DNA from: Bacteroidales bacterium
Lineage (GTDB): Bacteria; Bacteroidota; Bacteroidia; Bacteroidales; UBA1715
Length of the DNA stretch: 64,000 nt
Direction: 5' to 3'
Assembly: GCA_016714605.1 (NCBI GenBank)
Contig: JADKDL010000027.1
Location: 1-64,000 of the forward strand
Position numbers and translations under genes: made by a program. The notes beneath the pieces were generated by a model. That model was not told the DNA's origin and made no database searches. It saw only the letters and a program-made list of their open reading frames with translations. Below, one piece after another: positions 28,774 through 37,993 of the stretch (its first letter is position 1; every line of letters begins with the position of its first letter).

Positions 28774-31440
28774 TTATTCTTGCATTTTTACAAAATAAGC
28801 TTTCCCTGGTTCTAAATAGTTGATACTGTTATTCATATTGCCAAATTGCCAAAAGCCGTTGAAGTTTTTTATTGTTTTAATTTTTTTTGCATATTCTCCC
28901 ATACCTGTTTCAATATTTGTGCTATTGAGCTGCGTAAAACCCATGAGTTGCCAGTTCGTTTCCATATCTGATATATCCAAAGACTTGTTATTGAGTTCAT
29001 AACCTTTAAATTGAATGGTTTCATTTACAGTATTAAAAACCAAATATCCTTTACCTGATTCAATTGAACGAAGGGTATTGAATATCTCGGGTTGACCGGC
29101 TTTGTAATAAGAAGATTGATTTTTCACCAAGGTAGCATTAGGAAAAACTTTTGGAACGGACATATCGACAAACGCAATAGGCAGCGACACTAAATTCCAA
29201 CCTGCTGAAAGTGATATTGAGACGGTCTTTTCTTGTTTCACTTCATACATTTCCCAATTGTCAATATAGCCCTTGTCGCTTTTGAAATAAATTTTAGGAT
29301 TGCTACCAATAGTAGTGCCTGTAGTAAAGGTAAAATCTATTGTTTCCCATATTTTTGATAATACAACCTCGTGATAGATGTCAGCAACTGCGAGGTTGTG
29401 ACCAGCAACACCAATACCTGTTGAAGTATTATTGGTTGCGTATTTACAATCATCAACCAACATTGCTTTTATGAGTTTCACCACATTTATTAATTCGGCG
29501 TGTTGCACTGCTTGAGAACCTAAATTTGTAATTTCCGTTTTATAGTTTATACCCAAAGGCCAATAATGTTGCGTATCGCCTTTAAGTACTTCACCGTTTA
29601 GGTTCTTCATAAAATTAGTTCCAGCTTGTCCAGCCCACACCTTACTCGACATGAGCGATTGCCACAATGAAGATGTACCCGAACCAAAATAATGTGCCAT
29701 CTCATGTATTGCTGTTCCCACCCACATATAGGTAGTATTTGAACCAAAACCTATGCTACCCATGTGACTAGCTTGTGCTGTAGGTATTCCACTATCATAA
29801 TACACATAAATATCCTTTACAAAAGGGGTATATTTATTGAAATATGAACAGGCACTGTCCATTGCAATTTTTATGAGTCGGTATTGGTTCGGATATGCAT
29901 TGCTATCTAAAGCTAAGGTATATGTTACCGCTCCCATATTACCGGGTTTTATTAATGGATGATTCTTAAATACTCTTGCACGTACCCGATATTGTGTATT
30001 GGGTTTTAGAATACCAGTCAGGTTACGTTCTATAAACCCATTTCCAGAGACTTCGCCACTACTACTGCCACAAAATACAAAATCGGGAATGGTGTTTATG
30101 CTGCGGATTTCAACTCCGCTAACATCATAATTAAGGGTTGGATCGTTTATAATGTTTTCTGGATATAAAGGGCTGAAACATTCGCTGTTGGGTTGGGCTA
30201 CTATATCAATTTCTGTTTTTGCAGAACCACTCGTAAGCACAAGTTTTCCAGAAGAATTTTGTATTCCATTGTATGTTACGGTAACGTCAACATTAACAGA
30301 ATTTGGAGGTAACCTATGGAGCGAGAGGTTTATTCCGGCAGGGGCTGTGAGTATAATATCCGAAGGGAGATTATTACCAAAAACAGTAACCGTTGCGGTG
30401 TTATTAAATTCATCGAGAAGGACACGTTTTTTGGAAACAACAATGGAAGGATTTATAGAACCTTTAACGAAAATACTATCTTTAACATTACCACTGGTCA
30501 AATACACATATCCACTGGCATTTTGTGTGCCGATGAAAGTTATTGCCAAAGAATCACCGTTCACATTATTTACAAGGCTTGATGTAGAAAGAGAAAAATT
30601 ATTTGGGGCTGTGATAGAAATATTCTGTCCAAGATTTCTTGCCTAAACAGCGACTTTCTGGGTACTTGGCTTATTGAAGGTTAATGAGGGCGAAGAACTT
30701 ATAATTACCGGAATGTTTTCTGCTCCCGTTTTATACAAAAACGATACCTCTCTCTGTGTTAAAGATTGGTTGTAGATACTGTATTTGGAAATAGACCCAA
30801 TCCAAGTAGGGTCGGCAGTATAGCCACTTTTCCCCAGATATGCCAACGAGGTGCTTATGCTCGAAAGCGGAACGGTATTTTTAACTTTATCTACCAGTAA
30901 GCCATCAATGTAAAAGAACAATGAATCGTAACGCACTACCGAAATAAATTGGTGCAATTTGCCATCGTCATATTCAGGACCACGAACTAATACTTGCCTA
31001 TTTAGTTCACCGTCGGAAATTGCTACACGACTCTCATTATCATTTCGAGCAGGCATCATAAAGAGAAAATTACTACCATTGTTGTTTACCGTTCTACCGA
31101 AATATGCTATATGAGCAAAACTGCCATTTGCAGCTGCTTTAGGAGTAAACCAAATTTCTTGAGAAATAACCTGATAGGTGTTCAACGCCAATGCCGTTCC
31201 CGAGAAAGAAAGATACTGCCCTTGAGCATTTAACACTAAGGCTTTGTTCGTAATATATGCACCACCCACTAGAGTGCCGTTTACTGGATTAGTCGTGATC
31301 GCATCATTAGCTGTACCATTGTCGAATGTCCATTGGTGCATCAAATGGGCAGTTCCAGGGTTCGATTGTGCAAAAGAAAATATATTGCATAATAGAAACA
31401 AAGCAATTACGGTGGTAGTTTTTAGCGTATGTAAGTTCAT
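28774..31440 (-). CDS. LamG / Ig-like / zinc metalloprotease surface protein with two AGWN-like domains (in-frame stop)
   Basis: Secreted protein of ~888 residues if the internal stop is read through. It has a signal peptide ending SFAQ, a LamG/concanavalin domain (HQWTFDNG to GSISKYSIYNQ), two Ig-like segments and a peptidase-like region with AIHEMAHYFGSG (HExxH zinc motif). C-terminal are two AGWN-type domains (SLSAGWNLVSLPI; then NWQLMGFTQL to GKAYFVKMQE). A TAG at 30643-30645 interrupts it in the same frame: QKVAV-stop-ARNLGQNIS. Changing it to CAG would restore the protein. TAG is a genuine stop elsewhere here (cobO, SUMF1-like gene), so this is a nonsense mutation or base error, not recoding. 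Substrate unknown. Confidence 0.75.
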
Positions 31441-31591
31441 AGACTTAGGGTATTTAACAATTTCCTAAAATGGTCTTTCTATGCAATATACGATAAAAAA
31501 TGTAAAATTTAAACAAGAATGAATTATTAAATTGTTGAAGTTTAAAATATTATGGGAGGGTTGATAACTTGTAAAAAATTTTTGCATAATG

Positions 31592-31625
31592 AACACAGTT
31601 GCACTCCAAATAATGCAACTGTGTT
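31592..31625. terminator. Perfect 12-bp hairpin with T run
   Basis: AACACAGTTGCA (31592-31603) pairs with TGCAACTGTGTT (31614-31625), followed on the plus strand by further T. No plus-strand gene ends here, so its target is unclear; it may close the small minus-strand frame upstream. Confidence 0.5.
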
Positions 31626-31676
31626 TTTCAATATTCGAACTGACCATATTTTATTGAACAGTCCAAATAATTAATA

Positions 31677-31895
31677 CTACATTTTTCTAAACATTTTAAT
31701 TATTTCTATTTTGTGTAGCTGGATTATCAGATTATCTATTTCAAATTTGATTATTTTATAATCAAATTTGGAAATAGGCTGAGAACACGTATTCACACAT
31801 AAGAAATGTTCGCTATCAGAAAAATAATGTAAACTATAATTTAAATGTTCCATTCGACCTTCATACAGATGTGGAGATTTAATAATTTTTTGCAT
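31677..31895 (-). CDS. Possible small hypothetical protein (72 aa)
   Basis: An ATG-started frame of 72 residues in an otherwise empty 800-base gap. The composition is plausible (LHYFSDSEHFLCVNTCSQP, then a charged helix), but there is no recognisable motif, signal peptide or homolog in the window. A hairpin (31592-31625) lies shortly after its stop. Low confidence. Confidence 0.3.
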   Translation of the reverse strand: MQKIIKSPHLYEGRMEHLNYSLHYFSDSEHFLCVNTCSQPISKFDYKIIKFEIDNLIIQLHKIEIIKMFRKM

Positions 31896-32256
31896 TATAT
31901 CTATTATTTTTTTTATTATTTAAAACGAAATTAATTAGCAAAATAGTAAAAGTAATTCATGTTTTTTCACTTTTCGGCTTTGATAATAAACCAATTACCT
32001 ACTTTGATAATAATTTTCTTAAACCCAGATATTGCTAAAATTATTATAAGAATAATAACTAACATTAATAAATTAAACATCTTAAATAGATTTCCATCCT
32101 ATTAAATGAAAGCAACATTTCTTTCAGAAAATAGAATTGTTTACAACGAAATTAAATTAGGGATAGATGAATAACGAAATCAAATAAAGAGAAAGAGCTT
32201 CTCTTTATTTAACAAAGATATAACTTTTTTTTAAAATAATTTAATTTATAGTTATT
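31896..32256. other. Intergenic region before the DUF4430 gene end
   Basis: No gene was seen in these AT-rich bases apart from a hairpin at 32182-32210, listed separately. Confidence 0.4.
32182..32210 (-). terminator. Hairpin ending the btuB-ADH-TrpD-DUF4430 operon
   Basis: AAATAAAGAGAA (32182-32193) pairs perfectly with TTCTCTTTATTT (32199-32210) across a 5-base loop. It is 46 bases past the stop of the DUF4430 gene, the last of the operon. The stem is AT-rich and ends in A/T runs. Confidence 0.6.
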
Positions 32257-32694
32257 TTATTTGTTTGATTCACTTTTACAATGCACCGAATCAAACTTCG
32301 GTGAACAAACATCTTTTTTGAAAATCCATTTTATCGTATCGTTTACTTGCAATTGATTTCTGAATGCAAGTTTGTCGGGAGATTTTCTGTTTACCGTGTA
32401 ATACCATGCAGTAATACCTCGTTGTGTTTGTTTTCCGTTTATAGAGGTAACAAATATGTGTTTTTCAACCGGATGTGTTTCTACTATTGCAGCGTTTTGT
32501 AAGGCTGTAAGTGCGGTTATTCCTTCGTACCATGTTACTGTAGAGGTTTCAATTGTTGTACTGTCGCCCCATTGTACCGTAATGTACTGTTGAGTAGCAT
32601 CTGTATCAGCTAATACGGTTTCTTTTGCTGCTTTCTCTGTGCAACTTATGAGCAATGCGATTGATAGTATTGAGATTATTTTAAAATGTTTCAT
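32257..32694 (-). CDS. DUF4430-domain lipoprotein, putative corrinoid-binding
   Basis: A 145-residue lipoprotein: MKHFKIISILSIALLISC gives a signal peptide with lipobox LISC, so it is membrane-anchored. The rest matches the DUF4430 pattern (ITALTALQNAA, then AWYYTVNRK and NDTIKWIFKKD). DUF4430 is related to the C-terminal beta domain of animal transcobalamins, which bind cobalamin. The gene is 1 base from the TrpD-like gene and is the last of a cobalamin-riboswitch operon led by btuB, so a surface or periplasmic corrinoid-binding role is a reasonable inference. Confidence 0.75.
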   Translation of the reverse strand: MKHFKIISILSIALLISCTEKAAKETVLADTDATQQYITVQWGDSTTIETSTVTWYEGITALTALQNAAIVETHPVEKHIFVTSINGKQTQRGITAWYYTVNRKSPDKLAFRNQLQVNDTIKWIFKKDVCSPKFDSVHCKSESNK

Positions 32695-32695
32695 A

Positions 32696-33821
32696 TCAAG
32701 CTATTATTAATTTGTTAATTGATTTTAATTTCGATTCTAATAGTTCTAGTGCATCAATTTGGTTTTCATTCTGTACAGCAACCCATTGTCTAAGCTTGTT
32801 TATGGCTGCTCCGCTTGATATTGCTTCTTGTGCCATTGCAACACCTGCTTGTATGCTTAGGGTCTTTTCTGTTGTATAGAGCAATGCTCCTGCGTTGAGG
32901 CAGGTAAAGTCTATACATGCCTTATGACCCAAACCTGAAAGTACTGAAAGAAATCGTTCTGTCTCTGTTTGTAAATTTCCTGTTGTGGCTATTTCTGCAA
33001 ATGGGTGTGTTTGCAATCCAACAGCTTCTGGGCGCAATGTATAACTTTCTTTTATGGCATTTTCACCAAATTCCTGAATCTGTGTTTCTCCACAAACCGA
33101 TAATTCATCCATACCACCTTGTAAATTGTCTGCTGTGCCATGAACTACCATGCCTCGCTTATAGCCTATGGACAACATAATTTTGCTTACTGGATGCAAA
33201 AGTGCTGGTGTGTAAACACCTCGTAATCCGTATGTTGGTTTTGCCGGATTTGCCAGTGATGCTGCAATATTCAGAGTGCTACCAAAGCGAATCTGACTCA
33301 ATATCCGACCCAGTCCGGCCGGATGCACCTTCGGACTCATACCGTTAAACAAGCCAATACCTGCCGATGTTATGCTTTTTACAACGGTATGTACATCGCA
33401 ATTTACATCAATGCCTACAGCTTCCAAGATATCTACCGTACCGCAAGCCGAGGTAAGTGCTCTAGCTCCATGTCGAGCCATTCGTACACCAAGCTGCTGC
33501 TACAATTGCTGCGGCACTGCTTACATTAAATGTTTTGAGCGAATCCATGCCTGTGCCCGAATTTTCTGCAAGTTCAAGTGCCGGGTCTAATTGGGCCGGG
33601 GTGGTATCATAATCGCTTATAGCCAACCATGCTCCAATTATTTCATCAATGGTTTCGCCTTTGCTTACCAATGCTGCAAGAAACGCCCCTTGCTGTAGGT
33701 CTGGTTGCTGATTGAGCAATATTTCTGCGAACATTGCATACGTTTCGTTCTGACTTAAATTTTGTTTGTTGATGAGGCGTTGAATTCCTGCGCCAAAATA
33801 TTTGATTTTTTCTTCGTTCAT
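32696..33821 (-). CDS. TrpD-like (anthranilate phosphoribosyltransferase family) protein in a B12 operon (frameshift)
   Basis: Glycosyltransferase-family-3 protein of ~374 residues. An N-terminal helical domain (QNLSQNETYAMFAEIL, QGAFLAALVSKGET) precedes the nucleotide-binding domain with ENSGTGMDSLKTFNVSSAAA and MARHGARALTSACGTVDILEA, in the place of the TrpD phosphoribosyl-diphosphate motifs. The frame breaks near 33490 (one extra base after AAA; correction gives AAAGVRMARHG). There are no other trp genes nearby. It lies between a zinc dehydrogenase and a DUF4430 lipoprotein under a cobalamin riboswitch, so a role in phosphoribosylating a corrinoid lower-ligand base, or other salvage, is plausible. 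Substrate not known. Confidence 0.75.
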
Positions 33822-33831
33822 GTTATAAAAA

Positions 33832-34800
33832 TTAAGGGTGTAATATTATTTTCATTCCTGATTTGTACTTTACCAAATCGAGTGCAATTGCCAAATCTGA
33901 CAGTGGTAATCGGTGTGATATAAGCGATTGCACTTCAACTTGTTTGGTATGTATCATAGTAATTGCATCAACACTATGGCGGTAACTGCAACCATAAGCG
34001 CCAACTAGAGTGCATTCGCGGTAGTGTAACTGATTGAGATCTATATTTTGCATACTGGTTTCTTTTGACAAACCAGAAAAAACAACCAGTCGTCCGCGTG
34101 GATTGAGGTGCGCTATGGCTTCTTGGTATGCATGAGCTGAACCAACGGCTACAATTGCCACATCGAAGTATTCATCGGGCACTGTAGCAAAAACTTTACT
34201 GTGGTAACTGTGTCGTTGCAGATGAGGTTCTATAACGGTAACATCTGCACCAAGTGCTTTTGCAGCTCTTGCCAGTAATGCTCCGGCAGGTCCGCCTCCC
34301 CAAATACCAATTGTTTCTTTTGGTTTCAAACCAGAAAGTTCTAGAGCATTCAAACAGCAGGAGAGGGGTTCTGCAAAAACTGCTTGTTCAAACGGGCATT
34401 CGTCTGGTATTGGAATAATGCTTTGCACAGGTGCAATTACATATTCAGCAAATCCACCATCGCGATGAAATCCCATTATCTGCATATCTTTACAGAGATT
34501 ACCGGCTCCCTGTAAACATGGCTTACAGGTGCCACAACTTGTTCCGGGATAGACATATACTCTAGTCCCGACAAGTGTTTTTGGTAATTTGGGACCAACT
34601 TCACTTATCGTTCCTACAACCTCTTCGCCCGGAATGCGAGGTAGTTCTAGGTCGCGGTGACCTACCTCTATTATTTTCAGATCGGTACGGCACAGTCCAG
34701 TTATAGCCATTTTTATTAAAACTTCATTTTCTTTGGGTTGCGGAATAGGTATGTTTTCAATGGAAAAGTTTCCTATTTCTTTAACGATTATTGCTTGCAT
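33832..34800 (-). CDS. Zinc-dependent MDR-family alcohol dehydrogenase in a B12 operon
   Basis: A 322-residue medium-chain dehydrogenase/reductase. Visible are the catalytic-zinc cysteine (TGLCRTDLK), structural-zinc cysteines (CGTCKPCLQGAGNLC) and the nucleotide-binding IGIWGGGPAGALLARAAKALGA-type Rossmann loop (GGGPAG). The usual GHE catalytic motif reads GEE here (PRIPGEEVVG), losing the conserved histidine. The gene precedes the TrpD-like gene by 10 bases, after btuB, in a riboswitch operon. Its substrate is unknown; the position hints at corrinoid or lower-ligand chemistry. A repeat-bearing gap of 209 bases separates it from btuB. Confidence 0.82.
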   Translation of the reverse strand: MQAIIVKEIGNFSIENIPIPQPKENEVLIKMAITGLCRTDLKIIEVGHRDLELPRIPGEEVVGTISEVGPKLPKTLVGTRVYVYPGTSCGTCKPCLQGAGNLCKDMQIMGFHRDGGFAEYVIAPVQSIIPIPDECPFEQAVFAEPLSCCLNALELSGLKPKETIGIWGGGPAGALLARAAKALGADVTVIEPHLQRHSYHSKVFATVPDEYFDVAIVAVGSAHAYQEAIAHLNPRGRLVVFSGLSKETSMQNIDLNQLHYRECTLVGAYGCSYRHSVDAITMIHTKQVEVQSLISHRLPLSDLAIALDLVKYKSGMKIILHP

Positions 34801-34860
34801 GGGTATTTTAAAAATGTTTGTTTACTTGAAATAATTACAATGTTTACATAGCACAAAGAT

Positions 34861-34975
34861 GTCAGAGCTAACGCTCCTAGTTTTTAATAAAAAACTTTTA
34901 CTACGAAGATTTCAGAGCTAACGCTCCTGATTAAATACCTATTAATAAATTCATAAGGATCATAGCTCTGACATA
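34861..34975. repeat. Short direct and inverted repeats in the btuB-ADH gap
   Basis: TCAGAGCTAACGCTCCT occurs twice (34863-34879 and 34913-34929), and AGCTCTGACAT at 34964-34974 is the inverted form of the start of the first copy. It probably is a dispersed intergenic palindrome inserted in the operon; it could also form an mRNA hairpin. Confidence 0.5.
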
Positions 34976-35009
34976 TAAAAAAGATATATAATTTTAACAA
35001 TTTCTAATT

Positions 35010-37123
35010 CTAAAAATTATACATCAAACTACCCGACAACGCTCTGCCTTGCAGGTTGTAACCGTCTTTTTCTGTATAGTTTTCGTCAAAAAGATTGGAA
35101 ACGGTAATGCCGAATTTTACTTTATTCAGTTTGTAATAAACAGAGAGGTCAAATAAAATATGGTCGGGCTGTTGCAGTATTTTATTTTTTGGAGTATATC
35201 CTCCTTCGTCATAATAATCATCGGCAGTGATGTTTGGGCGGAGTTTGGTAAACGAGTCTTTCTCCAATCTGGAACCTATATAACGACCATGAAGTCGGCA
35301 CGAGAGCCCTTTGAACGAATCGAAGTAGATACCGAAATTGCCGTTTGCTTTTCGGCTATAGAGCATATCTCGGGTTACTAGACTATCTTCTCCTACTGAA
35401 TTTTTCAGGGTTTCATCGACCGTATTTTTGAGCAGATAGGTGAAATTTGCATACAATTCCAATTTCCATTTATTGCTTACCAAAGCACCAAAATCGGTTG
35501 AAAAGAGTATTTCCAAACCTCGCATTGCTGAATTATTTGCATTTTTGAAGGTAGTGGTGTCATTTTCAGTTACATTAATTATTTTATCTTTATGATTAGT
35601 TATAAAGTAGGTAATATCTGTTGAAAATAAGCCTTTAGGAAGATTCAGAGCTAATCCGAAATCTACGGTCGACGAACTTTCGGGTTTCAAATCTGGATTG
35701 CCTACATAGTAATCTGAGCTTGAATAATTTCCTGCCATTTTAAACGCATCGGGTACAGAAAAACCTTTACCATAACTGGCATGAGCTTTCATATACTTTG
35801 CAAATTTGTATTGCAATCCTGCCGATGGAGTAAATACATTGTAAGATTCCTTCCCTCCACTGGCATTGAGTAGCGAATCGGCATCTATTTCATAATTTAT
35901 ATTTGAAAAACGACCACCAAGGTTTGCACTTAAATGCTCTCCAGTATATGCAAGTTGAGCAAAACACCTAGTTTAGAATTTCTATTGTCGGGTTTGTATG
36001 GGTTGATGTTCAATGTTTTAGACGAGTATCTATCTGAATTATAGTCATACATATCCCAATCGCCACCGAGCATACATTTTAGTTTACCAAATGAATAACT
36101 GTCGTTCAATTTCAAACCATATTCGCTCACTTTGGTGTCTAGAGAAACATATCCGGTGTCGGAATTATCGGAATAGTTCGCCGTATTTTCAAGCGTAAAG
36201 TACGGACTTATTTCAAACGAATTGCGTTCACTTTTTTGCGTTATTGGCAAATAAAAGTTAAAACGTTCTATGTCTTTTTTGCTTTGTCCGGCACTTCCCC
36301 AGTAGTTGCCCGGAGTTTCAATATCGTTGGCTATGAAATAGATAGCCTCGGCCGAAACAGTCCATGATTTAGCTATAGACTGAATATAGCTTCCATTTAT
36401 CTGGTTTGTGCTGAATGTGGAATTTTTCATCACATCATTGAAAGAAGCTTCATCGAGAATTGCCAACTGTTTTTTATTCATTTCCAGTAGGTTATTGCCC
36501 CCGATGCGATAGTCCTTCATTTGTTGACGATGAGAGAATCCGAGAATCAGTTTCGACTTGTCTGTCAACTTACCAAAGACACGAGCACTTGTATTAAACT
36601 TTCCATTGCTACCAACCGAAATACTTGCTGAACCGGAAGTCTGTGAAAAATCTTTTTTTGTAATAATATTGATAATTCCACCCATAGCATCAGTGCCGTA
36701 GAGCATTGAGTACGGGCCTTTTACCACCTCAATAGATTCAATCATTTCGGGGTCTATAGCTGCTATATTGCAAGTACCCATTGGTTTGCCATTGAGCAAA
36801 ATGAGCGTATAAGATCGAGAATGAGCACTTGGCGAAAAGCCTCGCATCCCAACCGAAGCCGAAACTCCGGGATACTGAATAATATCAATATTCGCAACAC
36901 GTTTCAAGGCTTCTGCAAGATTCTCATTTGGAACAGCAGCAATAGCAGTTTTACTGATAATTTCTACCTTTTGCGGAATATCATCGAGCGAGAGTCCTTG
37001 ACGACTGGCGTTGATAATAACTTCCTCTACTTCAAGAGATTTAATACTGTCTGTAGTTTCTGTCTGAGCAAAAACCGAGGCAAAAAACAGGCATAGCAAT
37101 CCTGTTGACATAAATTTGTACAT
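35010..37123 (-). CDS. btuB: BtuB-type TonB-dependent cobalamin receptor (frameshift)
   Basis: Outer membrane corrinoid receptor of ~705 residues. A signal peptide ends SVFAQ. A TonB-box-like stretch (SLEVEEVIINASR) precedes the plug with AEALKRVANIDIIQYPG, GMRGFSPSAHSRSYTLILLNG, DPEMIESIEVVKGPYSMLYG and GGIINIITKK, then the barrel ending SGSLMYNF. The frame breaks at an A4/T4 run at 35961-35964; one more base gives LGVFAQLAYTGEHLSANLGG. The cobalamin riboswitch directly upstream and the B12 genes around it identify the substrate. It is the first gene of an operon with the dehydrogenase, TrpD-like and DUF4430 genes. Confidence 0.9.
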
Positions 37124-37222
37124 TAGTCAAAAATTTATAGTTAAACATTAAAAAAATGTAACCATAAACTTTCGGTTGTTCCGGATTACATCCCGGGCAG
37201 CAACGTGGAACCAGTAAAATAT

Positions 37223-37245
37223 ATAGTGATAAAAACCATCACTAT
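37223..37245 (-). promoter_or_regulatory. Hairpin in the expression platform of the btuB riboswitch
   Basis: ATAGTGAT (37223-37230) pairs with ATCACTAT (37238-37245) between the aptamer and btuB. Further toward btuB, GTTCC and GGAAC arms around CCCGGG can form another stem. One of these probably hides the translation start or ends transcription when cobalamin is bound. Confidence 0.5.
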
Positions 37246-37261
37246 GCTTTTTCTCCCGAAA

Positions 37262-37475
37262 GCAATGATTTTACTTGTGGCAGGTCTTCTGGCTCGTCCT
37301 TATTTCTGAAACCTTCCCATTTCGTTTGGCGAAACAGTGGCATATTATCAGAACCATATTACAGGACATACAGCTGCGGGTACAGCTCAGGATTTTCTGC
37401 TTTCGCAAATTACCTGATTCCCTTTTATTTGCACCATAAATTTTACTTTACAGAGCAAATACCATAAGTTGAGCA
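37262..37475 (-). ncRNA. Cobalamin riboswitch upstream of btuB
   Basis: On the minus strand the conserved B12 box GCCAGAAGACCTGCC lies at 37293-37279. Upstream on the RNA are the other aptamer blocks in order: GGGAATCAGGT, AATCCTGAGCTGTACCCGC, GCCACTG and GGGAAGGTTTCAGAAA. It controls btuB, the dehydrogenase, the TrpD-like gene and the DUF4430 gene. Sequence and order closely match the second copy at 43175-43395. Confidence 0.93.
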
Positions 37476-37939
37476 AATGTAAGAGAATATTTTAGAATAA
37501 GGAAATGGATTGAGGAAAAAAAAAGAATTTTCCTTGAATCTGAAAAACCTATTATTGTAAATAATGGACGCTGATTTTTATTTTCTATTAAAAAAGTAGA
37601 GTGTTTCAATGAATCAATATTTCAATTATATTTTTCTTTCCAAATATTTAATGAAATTATTTATTGATTGTTTATATTGACAATATAAGCTAGTTTATAC
37701 TGTCAATATAAACTTCAAACACCATATTATTAAAATCTGAAATAGAAAAGGCATATACTATTTAAAATGAATTTATTAGAAGCGAAATAAATTATACTTA
37801 CTATGACTTTCTTCAATAAAACAGAAGGGATTATTGAAACTAATAATCAGAAAGATATAATACAAGTAGATAATAGAAAGATAGAACTTATACCAGCTTT
37901 TGAATTTGTTGGATAAAAATATGATATAAAAATATGTCT
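37476..37939. other. Intergenic region with a 37-residue frame
   Basis: This AT-rich stretch holds the btuB operon promoter (minus strand) and no clear gene. A plus-strand ATG frame at 37803-37916 encodes 37 residues (MTFFNKTEGIIETNNQ to IPAFEFVG); it may be a remnant of a larger gene, but I cannot assign it. A TGACAATATAA / TTATACTGTCA inverted pair lies near 37679-37707. Confidence 0.4.
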
Positions 37940-37993
37940 TTAAAAGAAAAGGGAATGTTATAATTTAAATTATGACATTCCCTTTTCTTTTAA
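37940..37993. terminator. Long bidirectional hairpin overlapping the helicase stop codon
   Basis: Perfect 19-bp arms (37940-37958 and 37975-37993) enclose a further self-complementary TATAATTTAAATTATG, giving an almost perfect 54-base inverted repeat. The helicase stop (37990-37992) lies inside the arm. It should end helicase transcription. Confidence 0.7.

Noticed and set aside
30643..30645. TAG recoded as glutamine
   Set aside because: cobO and the SUMF1-like gene both end naturally at TAG after their family C-termini, so TAG is a normal stop here.
33832..34800. Threonine dehydrogenase supplying the aminopropanol linker of B12
   Set aside because: The protein is only a general zinc MDR member and lacks the usual GHE motif; substrate cannot be named from the sequence.
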